This document shows, piece by piece, positions 5,618-5,973 of a stretch of 5,973 bases of DNA. The notes beneath the pieces are model-generated. The model did not search any database, was not told where the DNA came from, and worked only from the letters and a program-made list of their open reading frames with translations. The translations under genes and the position numbers were made by a program. Source of the stretch: Chlorobiales bacterium (GTDB lineage: Bacteria; Bacteroidota; Chlorobiia; Chlorobiales; Chlorobiaceae); NCBI GenBank assembly GCA_022360415.1, contig JAKSDB010000076.1:1-5973 (forward strand), written 5' to 3'. Each line of letters opens with the position of its first letter. Positions within the stretch are counted from its first letter, which is position 1.

Positions 5618-5973
5618 GTGGGAAGAAAAAAGAAAGATCAGAAGACAAAATCTCCGAAAAGAAAAAAGAAGAACTCTTCACATTCGCCCGATGAGAAACG
5701 GGTCAAGCCAAACGATCATATTCTGATCAATGAATTTCTGGTCAGGAAGGGTGAAGCATCGATTGCTTCAGAGATTATCAATTTTTTATCGGATCATGAA
5801 GGTGAGCGGTTTCGTTCCGTAGAGCTTGCCAGAACACTTGGTTACGAAGAATCGATACATCTGCCGGGGTTCTGGTATGTATTGCACAAGTTACAGGAAG
5901 AGGGCGTTCTCGACAAGGATTCAAAACGCTGTTACGGTCTTGCAGGCCAGGAACTTCCGACCTATGAAGACGT
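5618..5973 (+). CDS. rnr: Probable ribonuclease R, N-terminal part only
   Basis: 118 codons are visible before the right edge, starting at a GTG. The protein opens with a Lys/Arg-rich, probably disordered tail (GRKKKDQKTKSPKRKKK, residues 2-18). This is followed from about residue 33 by a winged-helix-like region: HILINEFLVRKGEASIASEI, NFLSDHEGERFRSVELARTL, then FWYVLHKLQEEGVLDKDSKR and CYGL. That matches the N-terminal helix-turn-helix domain of RNase R, a processive 3'-5' exoribonuclease that degrades structured RNA. The cold-shock, RNB catalytic and S1 domains would lie outside the window, so the call is provisional; another winged-helix protein is possible. The frame has a stop at 5603-5605, leaving GTG 5618 as the only usual start before the domain. 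Its ribosome site is weak (AAAAAGA upstream). The 414-base gap from recD2 suggests its own promoter. Confidence 0.62.
   Translation, partial: MGRKKKDQKTKSPKRKKKNSSHSPDEKRVKPNDHILINEFLVRKGEASIASEIINFLSDHEGERFRSVELARTLGYEESIHLPGFWYVLHKLQEEGVLDKDSKRCYGLAGQELPTYED

Overview
The window comes from an ordinary bacterial chromosome of roughly balanced base composition. No phage, plasmid, transposase or CRISPR signature was seen. Gene style (a retinol-dehydrogenase-like SDR, a RecD2 helicase and the probable start of an RNase R) gives me an impression of a green sulfur bacterium (Chlorobiaceae: Chlorobium, Prosthecochloris or relatives). That rests on recollection of similar proteins, not on a search, and should be treated as moderate-to-low confidence.

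Layout, left to right. (1) Bases 1-116, minus strand: the first 38 codons of a gene running off the left edge, probably a GNAT-family N-acetyltransferase. (2) Bases 117-504: a divergent gene-free region with two short perfect inverted repeats (348-357 and 418-430). (3) 505-1407, plus: a complete 300-residue NADP-type short-chain dehydrogenase/reductase. (4) 1437-2981, plus: a 514-residue protein of unknown function with five predicted membrane helices, a charged helical segment, two apparent beta-sandwich-like regions and a Pro/Ala-rich tail. (5) 2993-5203, plus: a complete 736-residue RecD2-type 5'-3' DNA helicase with all SF1 motifs intact. (6) 5204-5617: a 414-base gene-free region with a weak terminator-like hairpin just after recD2, then further hairpins and a segment (about 5441-5552) that looks like a dispersed intergenic repeat or structured RNA. 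(7) 5618-5973, plus: the first 118 codons of a probable ribonuclease R, cut by the right edge.

The three complete genes share a strand, with gaps of 29 and 11 bases, and no terminator was seen between them, so they probably form one transcription unit. Nothing in the sequence shows that they share a pathway: one is a soluble redox enzyme, one a membrane protein and one a DNA-maintenance helicase. The two parts most worth a second look are the uncharacterised membrane protein and the 414-base spacer between recD2 and the RNase R gene. I found no convincing new multi-gene system.
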